Assembly (NCBI GenBank): GCA_903813345.2
Contig: CAIIXF020000008.1
Span: forward strand, 22,242,822-22,306,821
Length of the DNA stretch: 64,000 nucleotides
Direction of reading: 5' to 3'
Source of the DNA: Owenia fusiformis
Taxonomy: Eukaryota; Annelida; Polychaeta; Sabellida; Oweniidae
The notes under the pieces are model-generated. The model did not search any database, was not told the origin of the DNA, and saw only the letters and a list, made by a program, of their open reading frames with translations. Within the stretch, counting starts at the first letter, position 1; each line of letters begins with the position of its first letter. Below, in pieces: positions 33,356-48,300 of the stretch. Both the position numbers and the translations under genes were made by a program.

Positions 33356-36300
33356 TTATTTAGTATTGCAGAAAGGTCCAAGGATATCAAATGAGAGTTC
33401 TCTCATGTCAAAGGGTGTGTAAGTATTGTCAGCAGACAACAAAGCTGCCACAATGTTCTTAGTCCTAACTGTCTTTAATAATTTGTTGATTTCTATTTGC
33501 CTGGCCTGGAAATAAATTAAATCACAATTACATTAGGGTTCCCGGGACATTACCCTGACTGAAAAGGTTAATTCAAAAATAACCTCTGAGCCCGGATCAT
33601 AAATCGATTCAAACCAACCATTCTGACATTTTCTCAACCAATCAGTGAGAAGAAACATGCTTAAATAATATTTATTTATAATTTATTTAAATTACATGTA
33701 ATGCAGTTGAAATATATATAGCATAACATTAACAGAGCAATTTTGCAAAAGCTCAACATGTGAGCTAAAACCAGTAGTTTACTGAACATAAAAATTTACC
33801 TCTTCAGTTTCTGGGTGGCACAATATGTAAGTTGGCATGGTAACAAGGTGTAGCAATGGGTAGGCAGTATCCATGTACACTCGTGTGAACTGCTCCTTCA
33901 ATATTTCAACATCTCTCTGGAATTCATCAAAATTGGGTTAGAACCACTCTTCATCTATATCACAAGAGAATATTTTTTGAAATTTTATAAACTTCAATCC
34001 ATACTTTTGTAGAGATATTCATGCATCTGTAAAGTAGATTCCAACTGTAGTATGAATAACTAGATGACCCATACTTGATAGAGGATGTGTTAATATGTAT
34101 TCATATTTGATTGTAGGTGTGTAACCCATACTAGACATGTAATGGATATTTGAATGTAGGTACATAACCCATACTAGGCATGTAATGGATATTTGAATGT
34201 ATGTAACCCATACTAGACATGTAATGGATATTTGAATGTAGGTACATAACCCATACTAGACATGTAATGGATATTTGAATGTAGGTACATAACCCATACT
34301 AGGCATGTAATGGATATTTGAATGTATGTAACCCATACTAGACATGTAATGGATATTTGAATGTAGGTACATAACCCATACTAGGCATGTAATGGATATT
34401 TGAATGTATGTACATAACCCATACTAGACATGTAATGGATATTTGAATGTAGGTACATAACCCATACTAGACATGTAATGGATATTTCAATGTAGGTACA
34501 TAACCCATACTAGACATGTAATGGATATTTCAATGTAGGTACATAACCCATACTAGGCATGTAATGGATATTTCAATGTAGGTACATAACCCATACTAGG
34601 CATGTAATGGATATTTGAATGTAGGTACATAACCCATACTAGGCATGTAATGAATATTTGAATGTAGGTACATAACCCATACTAGGCATGTAATCAATAT
34701 TTGAATGTATGTAACCCATACTAGACATGTAATCGATATTTCAATGTATGTAACCCATACTAGACATGTCATCCATATTTGACTAGGCCTATTATTTGAT
34801 TGTACTTCTAGGTATGTAACCCATACTAGACATGTAATTGATATTTGAATGTATGTAACCCATACTAGACATGTCATCCATATTTGATTAGGCCTATACT
34901 ATTATAATTTGATTGTAGTTGTAGGTATGTAACCCATACTAGATTTGTCATCATATTTGATGGTAGGTATATAACCCATGTAGGTTCTAATTCAATGAAC
35001 ACTTCATAGATACTACACTCATCTAGAGCCCAGATTGGAGGTAGTGAGTAAACAGTTAGGATGTATCGACAGACTTACAACAGCTCTCTAACTATGAAAG
35101 GTGGATCATATGATGGTTGGAATACTCAGATACAATGTACAATGTAATAGTTTTGCAGTTTCTACTACCTTGCTTCAAACATATTAATGTTCAACCCATT
35201 TGGCTAATGGTTTAGAATTATGCTTATTATTTTTAAACATGCTCTTCCTTAAGGTAAGGCATGTGTAGTTTCAAAAATTAAACAATTCAATTAGACTAAT
35301 ACACCAAAAGAGTATCTTGCGCATTTCTAGGGATTAACTATGTGTCAAAACGCAACATATTGATGCAAGAAAAATTAAAAAAGCAAGGATGGAAGGGGTT
35401 GAAAATCAGGAAAACATTTCAGAAAAAACATGTGGGTGGGTTGTTTGCATCTACCCTGTCTCAAAGTCGAAATTATTTTATCATCTTTAGAAGTGATTTT
35501 CCTGGAGGTAAAACATTCGCCTAACATATGCACCTGTTTAAATCCCCAAGAAATGGCCGAAATCAAACATATGACTGTCCAAAATCTGTTGTGCTAACTT
35601 CCCTCTTCCTTTATAGTTTGACGAGGAAACATTGAATACTGTAGTACCCCACACATAATTTTGTCGCCAACTTCATTTTAAGATTAAAGTACTTTCCTAC
35701 GTACATATCTTCATGAAATTTAGCATACTTAAACGTGAACATATTTCCAACACTCAAATTTTTTTATTTTACAAACGGATACCAGGTGTTCACTTGAGAC
35801 TGACAGCAAACTGCTACATTGTTTTACATTTTCCCGCTTATTTTGCACTTTTGACCTCTTTCGGTACTGGTTTAAGAAAACTGTTTTGAATTAAATCTGT
35901 TCAGTTGAAGTGTAACAATGAAAGGGAAAAAAGGGTTTTCCAAAGGGGAACAAAACCCCTCTTCTATTTACTTCAAAGGGAGGAATGTTGAAAAAAATAT
36001 TGTGGTAAAGTGTACAAGAACGTTTACACCAAGAAGGCGAAGTTCGATTTTAGAACAGTTAGACCAAGGCAGATCCAAAACCAATGTTGCTGGAAACCAT
36101 GGAATAAATATCAGAACTGTTCAGCGGATTGCATCTACTAACCAGAACTCACCTCAGCAACGGGGTCCAAAATTGAAGATTGTACCAAATTCAGAAGTTG
36201 AAGATGTCTTATTTGACATCGCAGATCATGAGCCATTCGCACGGATAACGGAGATTAATGAGAAATTTTCCCTTGAAACAGGTGTTGTCATCAGCAATGA

Positions 36301-39300
36301 GACAATTAAACGTGTGTTATACAGGCGTAATGGAGGGGAGTTTGTATTTGTTTCTCCAGACAAATCATGTGAGGACAGTAATCTCAGTCAAATATATGAC
36401 ATGCACCTTGGATTTATCGAAGGGTTAAATACCGCATTGAAAAATCACAAATTAACATTAGACGATATTTACTATCAGGACGAATTTCCAATCTTCGAAA
36501 ACAAGCTCCCCTCGAAAGGCCGTACGCGCAAGGGCACCAAGCTCTATGCTCGCTCGGCATACAGACCCACCCGCTACACATGTTCTGCAGTGATATCAAG
36601 ATCCAAAGCTGTTAAGGTGTCCCTGACAAAAAAGAATGCTGATGACTCTGTTGTTCGAACATTTGCTATTGCCTCAGAGTCCAGGAACAGAAATCTTTGG
36701 GGTCCTGGGCTGCATCGACTTCTACCAAGAGGGGCTTTTTTGGTATGGGACAGGCTTGGACGATCTGGAAGAGCACAGAACCCATGTAAACAGCACTATA
36801 ACCCACAAATTAAAGCAAAATTGGAAGAAGCAGGGATAAACGTGGTAATGCTCCCCCCTAAAGGCCATCTTCTCAACCCTTCCGAATTGTTTAACAATTG
36901 TATCCAGCAAAAAGTAGTACGTTGGCGACCGCCAGGTGACCCCAACGATGAGTACAGCCATGCAATTGTTGGGCCACGGTCGTTTGATGAGTGTGCTATG
37001 GTAGTGAATGATGCCCTGGATGATATGAAGGATAAACCTGAAATGTTTCACGAGTTTTTTAATAAAAGAGCAACTGGAAGGGATTTTCTGAATCGTGTTG
37101 CAAAAAGCTCTGTGGCAAAGAATGTAAAGGCTCGAAGGTCCAGGGCTGGCATTGCCAATCGCCAAATATTCTCATGGCCAGCACGTCGCAATTAAGAGTT
37201 GAACCCGTGGACGGATTTATTAGAGTTTAAAGCTAATATGAACTGAATTTGCAAAATACAAACTGGAATTTTCATTATAGAATAACTTCAAATATAGCCA
37301 TGTTCAGCTAAACAGTAGTAAAAGTACATTTACTTCGCTAATGTAATATACAACATGCAAAACTAAAACATTTAAGAATACAGTTAAAAATGCTAAAATA
37401 GCCTAATTTGAGGCAATTTTGCAAAATGATACTGCATTTTGAAAATGTTGTTAAAAAATAAATAATAAGTTTTATGTTAAATAAAAAAATTTGAGTGTTG
37501 GAAATATGTTCAAGTTTAAGTATGCTAAATTTCATGAAGATATGTATGTAGGAAAGCACTGAAATCATAAATTGAAGTTGGCGACAAAATTATGTGTGGG
37601 GTACTATGATATCAAATTGAAGCAAAACCATACACCAATGACTGGTTACTTATAACTATAATATATGGACTGTCAGTGATCAATTTATGGATAGCAATTA
37701 CTCATTTATATAACAGGTCAAGTAAGAAATTAAAGGAATTTAGGGAGACATAAAGATATTATCCTATGAAAGAGGTAGAATTTTCATGTAGGGTACAAGA
37801 AAAAAGTTTATCCAAGAGAATTTCCTAAACGTAATATACAGTAATATATATGAAGTAGTATGTGAACCCTCACAATCTTTCTCTCAATGAATAAACATAT
37901 TGTGTTCTGTCAGGCTGATCTATCAATATACAATTGATTCCAATTGTTTTGAATATTTGAATTCAGTCAATTTACTGTATTTGATTCGATTGACATCAAA
38001 AATAAATCAAATGAAGCAAAAAATTGAACATGGAATATTTAAAGGCATAATAATCAGAGATATAAGTTTGCGAAATGGCAAAACAATTTGGTTAATATGA
38101 ATTCTCTATCAAATATATTTAAAATATATAAACACCGAAATTTTAAAATCTTTAGCTTGCCTGGAATAAAGTATAACTTAAATTTAAATAATATATATGA
38201 GAAGGAATTGTAATCTATTAATCTATGCAATAAATACTGGCAAAAAGCAGGAATGACATGAACCAAAAACATTCTAAAATTTAAACATTGTTGAAAGGTT
38301 GTTTATTAAACCTGATTCTGCTTTTTATATTTCAAAACTATAAAAAAGCAACACCTGGGTGTAGTAAATCCCACTGAACAAAACATATTTTATCAAATCA
38401 ATCATAATTTTGAACATATCAAATTAAATTTAAATTTTGGACCAAACCTGATAACTGGTGTTTGAGTTATCAGGACAGATATATGGATGGATGTACAGAG
38501 GGATAATTGACTTCTCTATACAGTGTAGCTATATCCCTACAAACTTTGTTCGGTGGGATAAAAATGTTAGTAAGAGAAAAATGACAAAATGCAATAATTA
38601 AGACAATGTGGTGTAAATGTTGTTATTGCAACAACAATAATCATGAAATAAAATAATTCCAAGTGAAGTCTTAATGCAACATCCATGTAAAAGGCACTGC
38701 ATTCTTCCATGGAAAATTCATCTGGTTGACTAACAAGGCAAATGTCAAAATCATTTCTTAGCTAACTGATTATTAAATCAAGGCATGCACTAAGAGTCCA
38801 ATTAATATCGATATATACATAATAGTGTACAAATGTTTGCATGCAAAGGTGAACACAGTGCAACAGAAAACGTGCACAACTCATACTAACTCTTGATGAA
38901 CTGGAATCCCTTCTGGTGCCCTATATAGAAAAAAGCAATTGTTCAACAAATAAAGCAAATCTATATACGGTAAATAAAAAATAAAGGAAACAGTTCTATA
39001 AAGTTAATGTAACATAAGAGAGTGCTGAGAACTGAACCTCAAAAAATATTGCTGCTGTATTTAAATTATAACAAGGCATTAACATGCCCAATGTCACCAC
39101 CCACCATTTGTTACAGATGCTGACCGCCATTTGTTACAGATGCTGTTACAGACACCAAACACCAACTGCCGAACACCATTCACAAAAAAAGTTGGGAGAC
39201 TATTAACAATATGTCACCCCTTCTGGTGGTCACAGGTGACATAATCAGCAGTTGATTTATTCCCATAACAAATGAAATGGCCCATGAAATACCAATATAC

Positions 39301-42300
39301 CCAAGATTTGTATGAACACAAACTAAAATGAAACATTGATCAAAGGAATGAAGGGAGGAATGAAGCTGTTGATGTCTGGAGCCCTCTGAATTCAGATGAT
39401 GACCATTCAATACAAAATCATGCCATATTATTGTGTAGTAAAATGATGATGCACACATCCTGTACAGGTACTTCATATAATACATAAATCACAATGCTGG
39501 TTGTGCAAAATACAATGCAAGCAATGAAAATGCACATGCCTCAGAGTGTCAATGACATTAGCAATACATAATTATCTTGCAACATATATGGCAAAATACA
39601 TGTCTAAACAATATTGCAAAATTTCAAGAATAAGCAGAGGATAAATTAGAATGGAGAAAGCAGGATTTCAATGAGGCATAAAATATATGTAAAAGTACAA
39701 TGTAAATATCAAGTATTTTACTGACTAATAACTACATTTAATATGTTTGGAAGTCTGATTTCAATATTGATTCACACAAACAGCCATTTAATATATCCAG
39801 TTTTGACACTTATTCATTGAATTGAAAGTATGAAATGTATATTGTATAATCAAAAACTCTGCAATAATGGCCTTACCCTTTCTGCACGCTTTGTAGACTT
39901 CAGCTTCTCAAGCCACATAGTCTGTAACAAATATTTTGAATTGATACAAATATTATATTTTAAAAGGGTTATAAGTCATAGGGGCAATACAGTAACATAA
40001 CACCACAAAATTTCAAATGGAAAAATAATCTTTGGAAAATAGTACTATTTCAAAAAATCTTCTTTCAAAACATCTATAACTAAATGAAAACAAGCCCAGC
40101 AACAGATCAAACCTGACATAATCTTATCTCTACTTACTCTGAGAGCATCCATGATGTCTGGTTGCTCTATCACCTGAGGGAAGGTGGCCAATAGAGGGTT
40201 GTGGAGGCGATCTAAAACAAAATAGAGGCACTTTGCAATTGATGTGTGAGGGGTACTTTCAATCTGAAGTCAAATAGATTTTAACAAAAACCCTCCTCCA
40301 AACTCCCAGTACTAATAAGGCTACAGCCTGAAGTAGTGAATGCCTTACTATTCATGAAATGCTCAATTCCATACTGAACTGGTATTACCGTCATCCTCTA
40401 TGTTACAATATCTACTCTTAAATTCCTTTCAATAAGGTATAATAAAGCCACACTTCAGATAGGTGATTAAATCATTGTGCTTACCTGCAGCTTGTGGATC
40501 TGTACTATCCCTAATAAGACAATCTGCTAGGATCTGCCTGTAGAATGATGTGAACTGAGCTAATGCCATATTCCCCACAAGTACATCAGGTAAGGTGCTG
40601 AAATATAATAACATGATCATGAGGACACACACTAAAAGACAACAGATACAACAAATAGATAGATGGACACCCAAAACTCAAATATGTCCACCTCAATATT
40701 TTTATTTTTTTAGTTCCATAGGGACTAGATTGACAGAAAAATGGCAGTGATGATCAGGACCACTAGTGGTATCTATCAGACTCAGCTGATCTAGTACCTA
40801 TGGTAAATTCATTGCTACATATTTCAATTCATTTAGAACATGCAGATATTGTAAGTGTACTTCCATTTATAAAGTCTTGAAAGGATGGTATTCTTAATTT
40901 TTCTTATGATATCACTTTTATCATTACATAATTACTAATGCACTTACTCAAGCATGTCTTTCTGTTCCTTGGTTGGTGCTGCCACCTTTATTGTCATTTT
41001 TGGTTGTTTATTTCCCATCAACATTTGTTTAAACCTACCAGTGCTTGCTACAAATAACATTATAATTCAAAACTCATGAAATAATGAGAATACAGTATTT
41101 TTACAATTCAAATGTTATATTAGTATAGCAATCATGCTTTTTGTGCATTATCATCATGTGCAATTGTCTATACATGTATATATATGCTTATTGCGGTGCA
41201 TTGTATTTTGTCACTAATAACAAATTATATACTGAAGATGGGATAGAGTAAAATGAGCCACAGGGTTCAGTGTCTTTACTGAGATATTTTCATTCATTTG
41301 CAAACTAATTGTGTTTCCAAAGCAGTCACACCTGAATTGATTTATCACTTTTACGCTGCTCGTCAAATCAACATGTCAAGTATTGAATGGGTTAAAATAT
41401 TATGCTACAGGAGTTCGCGATTGGCGTGCTTACAAAGTCACTTTGATAGAACTCTTCAAAAATAGATTCATTTAAAGTCTCAGTCACATGTGATCTATGC
41501 CGGCTGTATGGTGGTTGTATCTTCACAAAATCGTGTTCAAAAATCTACATCATACTGCTTACCCCTAGGCCCTATATTTTAAGCTGCATATTTCTCTCGA
41601 TTTTGGAAGCTACAGCTGCCATACCATTGCCGTAGATCAAACGTGACTGAGGCATTAGCAACAAAATGGCACAGCTTTGGAGGTTTGACATGTTAATTTA
41701 TCTATTTTCTAAAATGTTTGCTGCTCATTTATGCTTATTATTTCAAAACATGCATAACAACACAATGCATACAATCTAATTCTATAGTAGGTAATCGGAC
41801 TCTCTGGATTATAATACTGTTCAATGAAACATGCATGTAAGCAATACCCATGCAAGCTTAACAATTGTGATGTCCATTTAAATAGGTCTTTCATGGTACC
41901 TACAAAATGACAAGCCATGGCCTCTCATGTTGCCTTTGCAGTAGCTAGGCTTGGCCCTCATGGCACTTACACAATGACTAACCCTAGCCCCTCTTGGTGT
42001 GCATTCCATGACTAGCCTATGTTGCCACCACAATTACTAGCCCTGGCCCTCAGGATGCCTATTCAGTGACTAGCCCTAGCCCTATATGTTGCCTATACTA
42101 TGACAAGTCCTAGGCATTCATGGTGCCTTTAGATTGACTAGCACTGGCCCTCACAATGATTTTCCAATTCAAGAACATGACCAGCCAATAGGATCATGCT
42201 TACCCTAAACTATGGTTGAGAATATCAAAGGATAAATCATTTTATCTTGATTTGAAAATCATCTTGCCAAATGAGCCCACAATGCTTATTAGCCCCAAAC

Positions 42301-45300
42301 CAACTATTAGTTCCATGAATTTATAAACTCCATGATATGGAGTATTCATTATGTAGTATTCCTTTTACATGGCTTGAATTGAAATGCTTTACTTATGTTG
42401 CATCATATGATTATTCATTTATCTATTATATTATATAAGATTCTCTAGGCAGTATCATGCAATTACCAATGCATTAGCAAGAGAATAACTTATGCAAGTT
42501 AATCTAAGGTAGGATAGGTTTAGTACTAGACTATTGACGTCATAATAAAAGAATGAACTTAAGAATTCATATGTTGAGAAAGTTTCAGCTTTTACATGTA
42601 GACTGCATATGCATGTCTTATATAGGTAGGTATAGCACTAGGTCTACCTTAGATTACCAATGCATTGAACATGAACATGAACATGAACAGAAACATGAAC
42701 ATCATGGGGTAATTCTAAAACAGCCTTTGAGCTCATAGTCATTTCCAAAATGTCAACCAACTGATAATGAGATATATTCATAAACAACTTTGGGTTCTAA
42801 GCGATCTCTAAATTGGTAGCACACTGGTCCAAAATCATTGATATTACAGAGAATTTAAGATAGGAGGCCAACCAAATATAAAATGATTTTGGATTCAGAT
42901 CATCAAAGTGGTTCCTATTATAACTATCCATAGAACTTTGTTTTACTTCGAAGCACTTGACTAGAATGAACAAGCATAAATGTCTCTAGTCTAGTATAAG
43001 CATTACAAATCTAGGAAATCCATTGGAATTAAAGCATACAATTTTCAATGAAATGTTTAGTGCATGTTATGTATGATGATTGGCATATGGACAGGTCTTT
43101 AGGTCAAGATTTCAAGACAAATAATTATTGGCATGGGGACATATCTTGAAGTCACAGACTTTTATTTGGATGTCAGAAGGAACATCTGTCTGTATATATA
43201 TAGTATGAAACAAATGGATACTTTCTTCTAAAAGGATGGCATTTTGGAAATTTCTAAAGCACAAAGGCAATTTTTCTCCTTTACCCAGGAAGTCAGTTAT
43301 TTAGGTAAAGCATACATGTACCTCTGTTTCTCTTTGACCGACATAGAGGAATTATGCAGTCATTTGCCTCTATAGCTATGAGGAAATGTTAAATTGCTAT
43401 AAACAGGTATGTATCTAAAGTCTCTAATTCTAGATTTTATTTTTGTAAATCTATTGTAGTGTACTTAAAGATGCAGTCCCACCTCATACTACATTTTCTC
43501 CAGGAAGTTCTTTAGTAATGAGTAACCTTCATTTCTGAGTCAATGTAAAGTATTACTGTTTATATACATGTGACATGTGAATGTGACAAATTAATTGTTT
43601 TCCTTTTAGCCAATTTGTGAAAATGATGTGAAGAAGTAAAGAAGCAAAATATAATAGTGAAAAAATGATCTGAACAATTTAGAGATTTTCCATATACAAG
43701 TGACAAGTAATAATGTATGACCTGCATCCCAGTGTAGTTTTTACACCATTGATAAGTCATATTGACCAATCATAGAAAATATGTTTTAAGGTGGATCTGC
43801 ATCTTTAATCCCCTGCAATCAGTTTAATGACATTCTTCAGTTTTACACATTTCCATGTCTCTCTGGTCTTTCACTTTTACATGCTAAAGTGCTATACAAA
43901 ACTAAGAGTCGCCTAATTGAAACACAGTATTCCATCTATAACAATTCTCTCCAAAACCTCTATATCTCATTTTGCAATTTTGTTTCATACTAAACACCCA
44001 CAAAGCTTGATATAGCAGAATGATCTGAGATATATGCATAAGTATCTATATGAGTATGTCTATAATATATGATGTGCCTAATATTGAGCATTACATATAT
44101 GCATGTGTATGACTATAGTTAGTACATGTTACATAACAGTGAGTACATGCCAAGCAAACTTACCTGCTGTAAAAAAACAAAATGCACAAGTGTGTTAGCA
44201 TATTGGCAATATATGGTTCAAACAGGCATGCAATAGACCATTCCAATAAATCCTGACTCTTTTGGTGAACCAATGTAAAATATTGGCTATCAATATGTGA
44301 TGTCATACTTTGAAGGCAGTAAATAATCCCATGTCTGCCTTGAAACTGTAAGAATGACATCATAACCAATACTGTATATTATATTATGCTTTATTAGATT
44401 GGTCTATTCTGCTATATTATTAGTACATGTGTATAGGTCTTATAAATTATTATAAAGTTTGTGATGGGTTCTTAGCTATACGATTCTAAAATTGCTATGT
44501 TTATCACAGAAAGTGTGAAATTGTTTTACTAAATTTTCATTTAGGAAAGGTTAAAAGCTTTAAAGTTTAAATACAAATAAATAATAAACATAAATATTAA
44601 AGTACTAATAACACAAGGCATTAACATGACAAAATGTTGCCACCTAGTTGCTCACAATATTATGAGTTGAATCTTAAGTCAGATTTGAAATTCTAAGAAC
44701 TTGTAGATGATTTTGAAAAATAAATAGGTCAATTTGAAGCAAGTTGAAAAAATACCTTTTTGACCCTGAGAATGTCATTGAAGGTCAAATCTTTTTTGAC
44801 CTTGAGAATGAAAAAAATGGTCAATTTGAAGCAAGTTGAAAAAAGACCTTTTTGACCTTGAAAAGGTCATTGAAGGTCAAATCTTAAATATAAAGTCAGA
44901 TTTGAACTTCTGAAAACATGTAGATGATTTTGAAAAATTGAAGTCAGTCTAAACAGAATTTTGTTAAGTTATTGGAAGTTGTAAGAATTTGTCATTGAAG
45001 GTCAAATCTCAAATCCGATTTGAACTTCTGATAACTTGTAGATAATTTTGAAAAAAAAATTGGTAAATTTGAAGCAAGGTGAAAAAAGACCTTTTTGACC
45101 TTTTCTTGACCTTGAAAAGTAAGTTATTGGAAGTTGTAAGAATTTGTTACAGACGCCGATTGCCAACCGCCATCAAAAAAAAATGGAGACCATGACAATA
45201 TGTCACCACTTTTTGGTGGTGACATAAAAAGGTTGATACATGAGTGATATTAAGTCATATCATTTTTCTATCAAGAGATTTTTCTAAAAACGTATTGAAC

Positions 45301-48300
45301 AACCTAGTAGCTGTCATATTTAATAAATTGCATTGTGTTCAAGTAGAAGCCATTACTACTGTACATATGCAGTTTGGGCCAAAAATTTGCAAAGTAAAAA
45401 ATATGTGGCTTTTTTGAAGACCCACTTTTTCCCCTTGCAGATGTATAAAGAGTCAGAAAAACTTTATTTGTTTCTCCAAAATCAAAAGTGCAAATCTGTG
45501 ATGATTACACAGTCAGAAAGTATAAAGACAAAACTACGAGTGTGTCACTTAGTATTTCAGGCAGTTGTTGTTGGCTCACCCTGTAGAATCGTCAACTCAA
45601 AAATAAGACCACTCATGAATCCCCTTTGAAATTAAAAATGATCAATGCTTATAAACTACCTGATGCTACTTATCTATGAAAGACAGGGTCTTATATAACT
45701 TATTAATTCAAAGTAATAAAAGCAAGGTAAAATTGTGTTTTCTGTATGTACATGTACAGGAAATGGAGGGTTTTGAGAGAATGTGATTGTGCAGAAGCCA
45801 GATTATCTAATTTGGACACAAAATTTTGAGGCGGCTGCTCTTAATTTCTTTTCAGTAGAGCCACAAGGTAACTACATGTATTTTAAATAGATCCAAAATA
45901 TGAACTAACCTTTTCTACTAATAGCTGGGTCAAGATCAACACCTTTCTCATATGGCGTGCCACCATTAACCACCAAGTCATAATTTCTGAAACAAAAATG
46001 TAAAGTATATAAAGGGAATCATTTCAATCCTTTTGTCTGTACTGGTGTATCTGCAAATATAAAAGCTCAACAAGGAAAACATTCAATGAAATTAAATTGA
46101 ATAATTGTAGTTTCGTAATTTGTATGGTATTGCAGAACAACCTTCTCATTTTACTACTCATTTTATAAATGCAGTGTCTAATTATCTGATTCTCATGTAT
46201 AATACTAATGATATAATTATGAGTTTCATTGAAACATTCTTACTTGTTTTGTAGAGGAGCACCATGTTCATCAAAGAATGGTAAATGTACCCAACCACAG
46301 CTCATGTCACTATGTTCATTAGTATTCTGAAAAATATCAAAACTCTTTGAGTCATGGCTAGGCACTCAGTAATAACAATTAGTGGAAAAGTTGACTGTCC
46401 ATAAACCCACATTGACTCCAATTATAATTGCACATAACTAATGACCCATTTTGGACTCAGAAAAGGGACACTTCGACAGTGTCTAACCCACTAAAAATAC
46501 CTTGTTTTGCGAACATTTGTGTCACAATTTGTGTCTCAACTTCATAGGACAGAGTGGTTTTTAATAATTTTCTCATTGGTGAAATATATTTCTGGGAAAG
46601 TAGAGGCTCGATTTTTCAAACACTGATTAATTAAACTAATTCCACTTAATACTTACCTTTCTCATATAAGAAATGCAAAGTTCCATAAGTATTCCTATAT
46701 TGCTCTCAGTGCTACTGGTTCTGGCAAACATCTCTGCATACTCTAGACTCTTCATATTGTCTGTCAACTACAATATACAAAAAAGAAGGTATAAACATGA
46801 TGAAATGTTACTACCTGAAAAAGTGCTACCAATAAATGATTTGAATAAAGGAGAATATTGGAGAATAACACTATATAGTTAGATTGCAACTGTTAGAAGA
46901 AGATTCATAAAAAATTCATTGGTTTTCTAAAACCTAAGAATATTTTGAATTTATTTGCTTTGACAGTACATAACCCTTATTTAAAGGTACTTTCAATTTT
47001 TATTTGTTCCAACAATTACTGTACCTTTGCATTGAAATTCCATTGTTTCTGTTCTTTATCCACTCCAATAGACTTGATTGTGTGTATGTTGCTGAGTACT
47101 GTTTGCCCATCAAAGAGACAGAGCCGGACATGTCTTCCAACAATGTCAACACCTTAAATATATAGGTACAGGTATTTTCATCATCCTAGATTTAAATCAT
47201 TGTTAACAGAAATAAATGAATGGTGAAATACTTCATTGTTGATACTTACATTTGAGACCCCCTACTCTAACCATAATAAAATCTCACAAAAATATACAAT
47301 ATCTAAATGTACTTTACATTTGATCATATGTAATACTTTATGTTATAAGTACCTGCACCAGGAAGAGGGATCTGCCTACAGTTTACCAGGGTCAGCACTT
47401 TCTGGACTCTTGGGTTTCTACCTCTGATCTGTAAATTACAATTCACATTAAACATGATTGTATGGGAATGCCCCATAAATGCTGCAAGGCCAACTGTGCA
47501 TTACATCATGCAGTAGATGGGAGATGAAATGCACTTCATTTACTTTCTTCTGACTTTTGCAATAAAGTGTAAATGTATAAATTGCTACCTGGAGTTATGA
47601 TGATTGCTACAAATTCACTGTAAGTTCTAAACTATTTCAACAGTTTACTCGCTTATTTGAATTCGATCTCTTCTCTTTCAAGTGATTTTAAGCCAATGAA
47701 TAGACAAGGCATTAACATGATAAATTGTCACCACCTGGAAAGTTATTGGAAGTTGTAAGAATTTGATGCCACCTACCGAAAAACATCCACAAGCAGATGA
47801 AAACTGACAATGATAATAATGATAAGACCAATTAGCAAAATTAAAATGCCATGTAAAATACTGTAATTTACTTCCTAACTTACTCTCATATTGTGGGCAT
47901 CATAGAAGAGATCTTTAAAGCTGACACAGGAATGGCTAAGTTTAGGAACTAGGTAGTTCTGCATGGTGTACTTCGACTCTGGAAAACAGGCATATTAAAA
48001 TATTACACAAATATGATCAAGACTAAAAATTAGAGTAACAATAACCTGATTTGACAATTACTTGAATTATTTTATTTGTATTTGAATGCTACCTTTAGTA
48101 CATGTACTTGTATTGTGCATTCTAATAACAGTTTTAGAGAAATTAACATTTTTGTACAGTCACCAACAATACCATGTGGTGCTTTTACATGTAATTTTAT
48201 GAAAATATTCCAAAAGATAATTTTTGAATCACCCTGTAAATAAGCATATTCAATAAAATAATACCAGCTTTACACAACAACCAGATTTGATAAGCCACTA

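Noticed and set aside
34596-34877. 93-codon minus-strand frame with repeated VWVTY-like words
   Set aside because: Product of the 43-bp minisatellite, inside an NPHP1 intron.
34064-34990. CRISPR array
   Set aside because: Regular spacing is that of a eukaryotic minisatellite with no unique spacers.
36722-37165. 147-codon minus-strand frame
   Set aside because: Shadow of the transposase gene on the plus strand.
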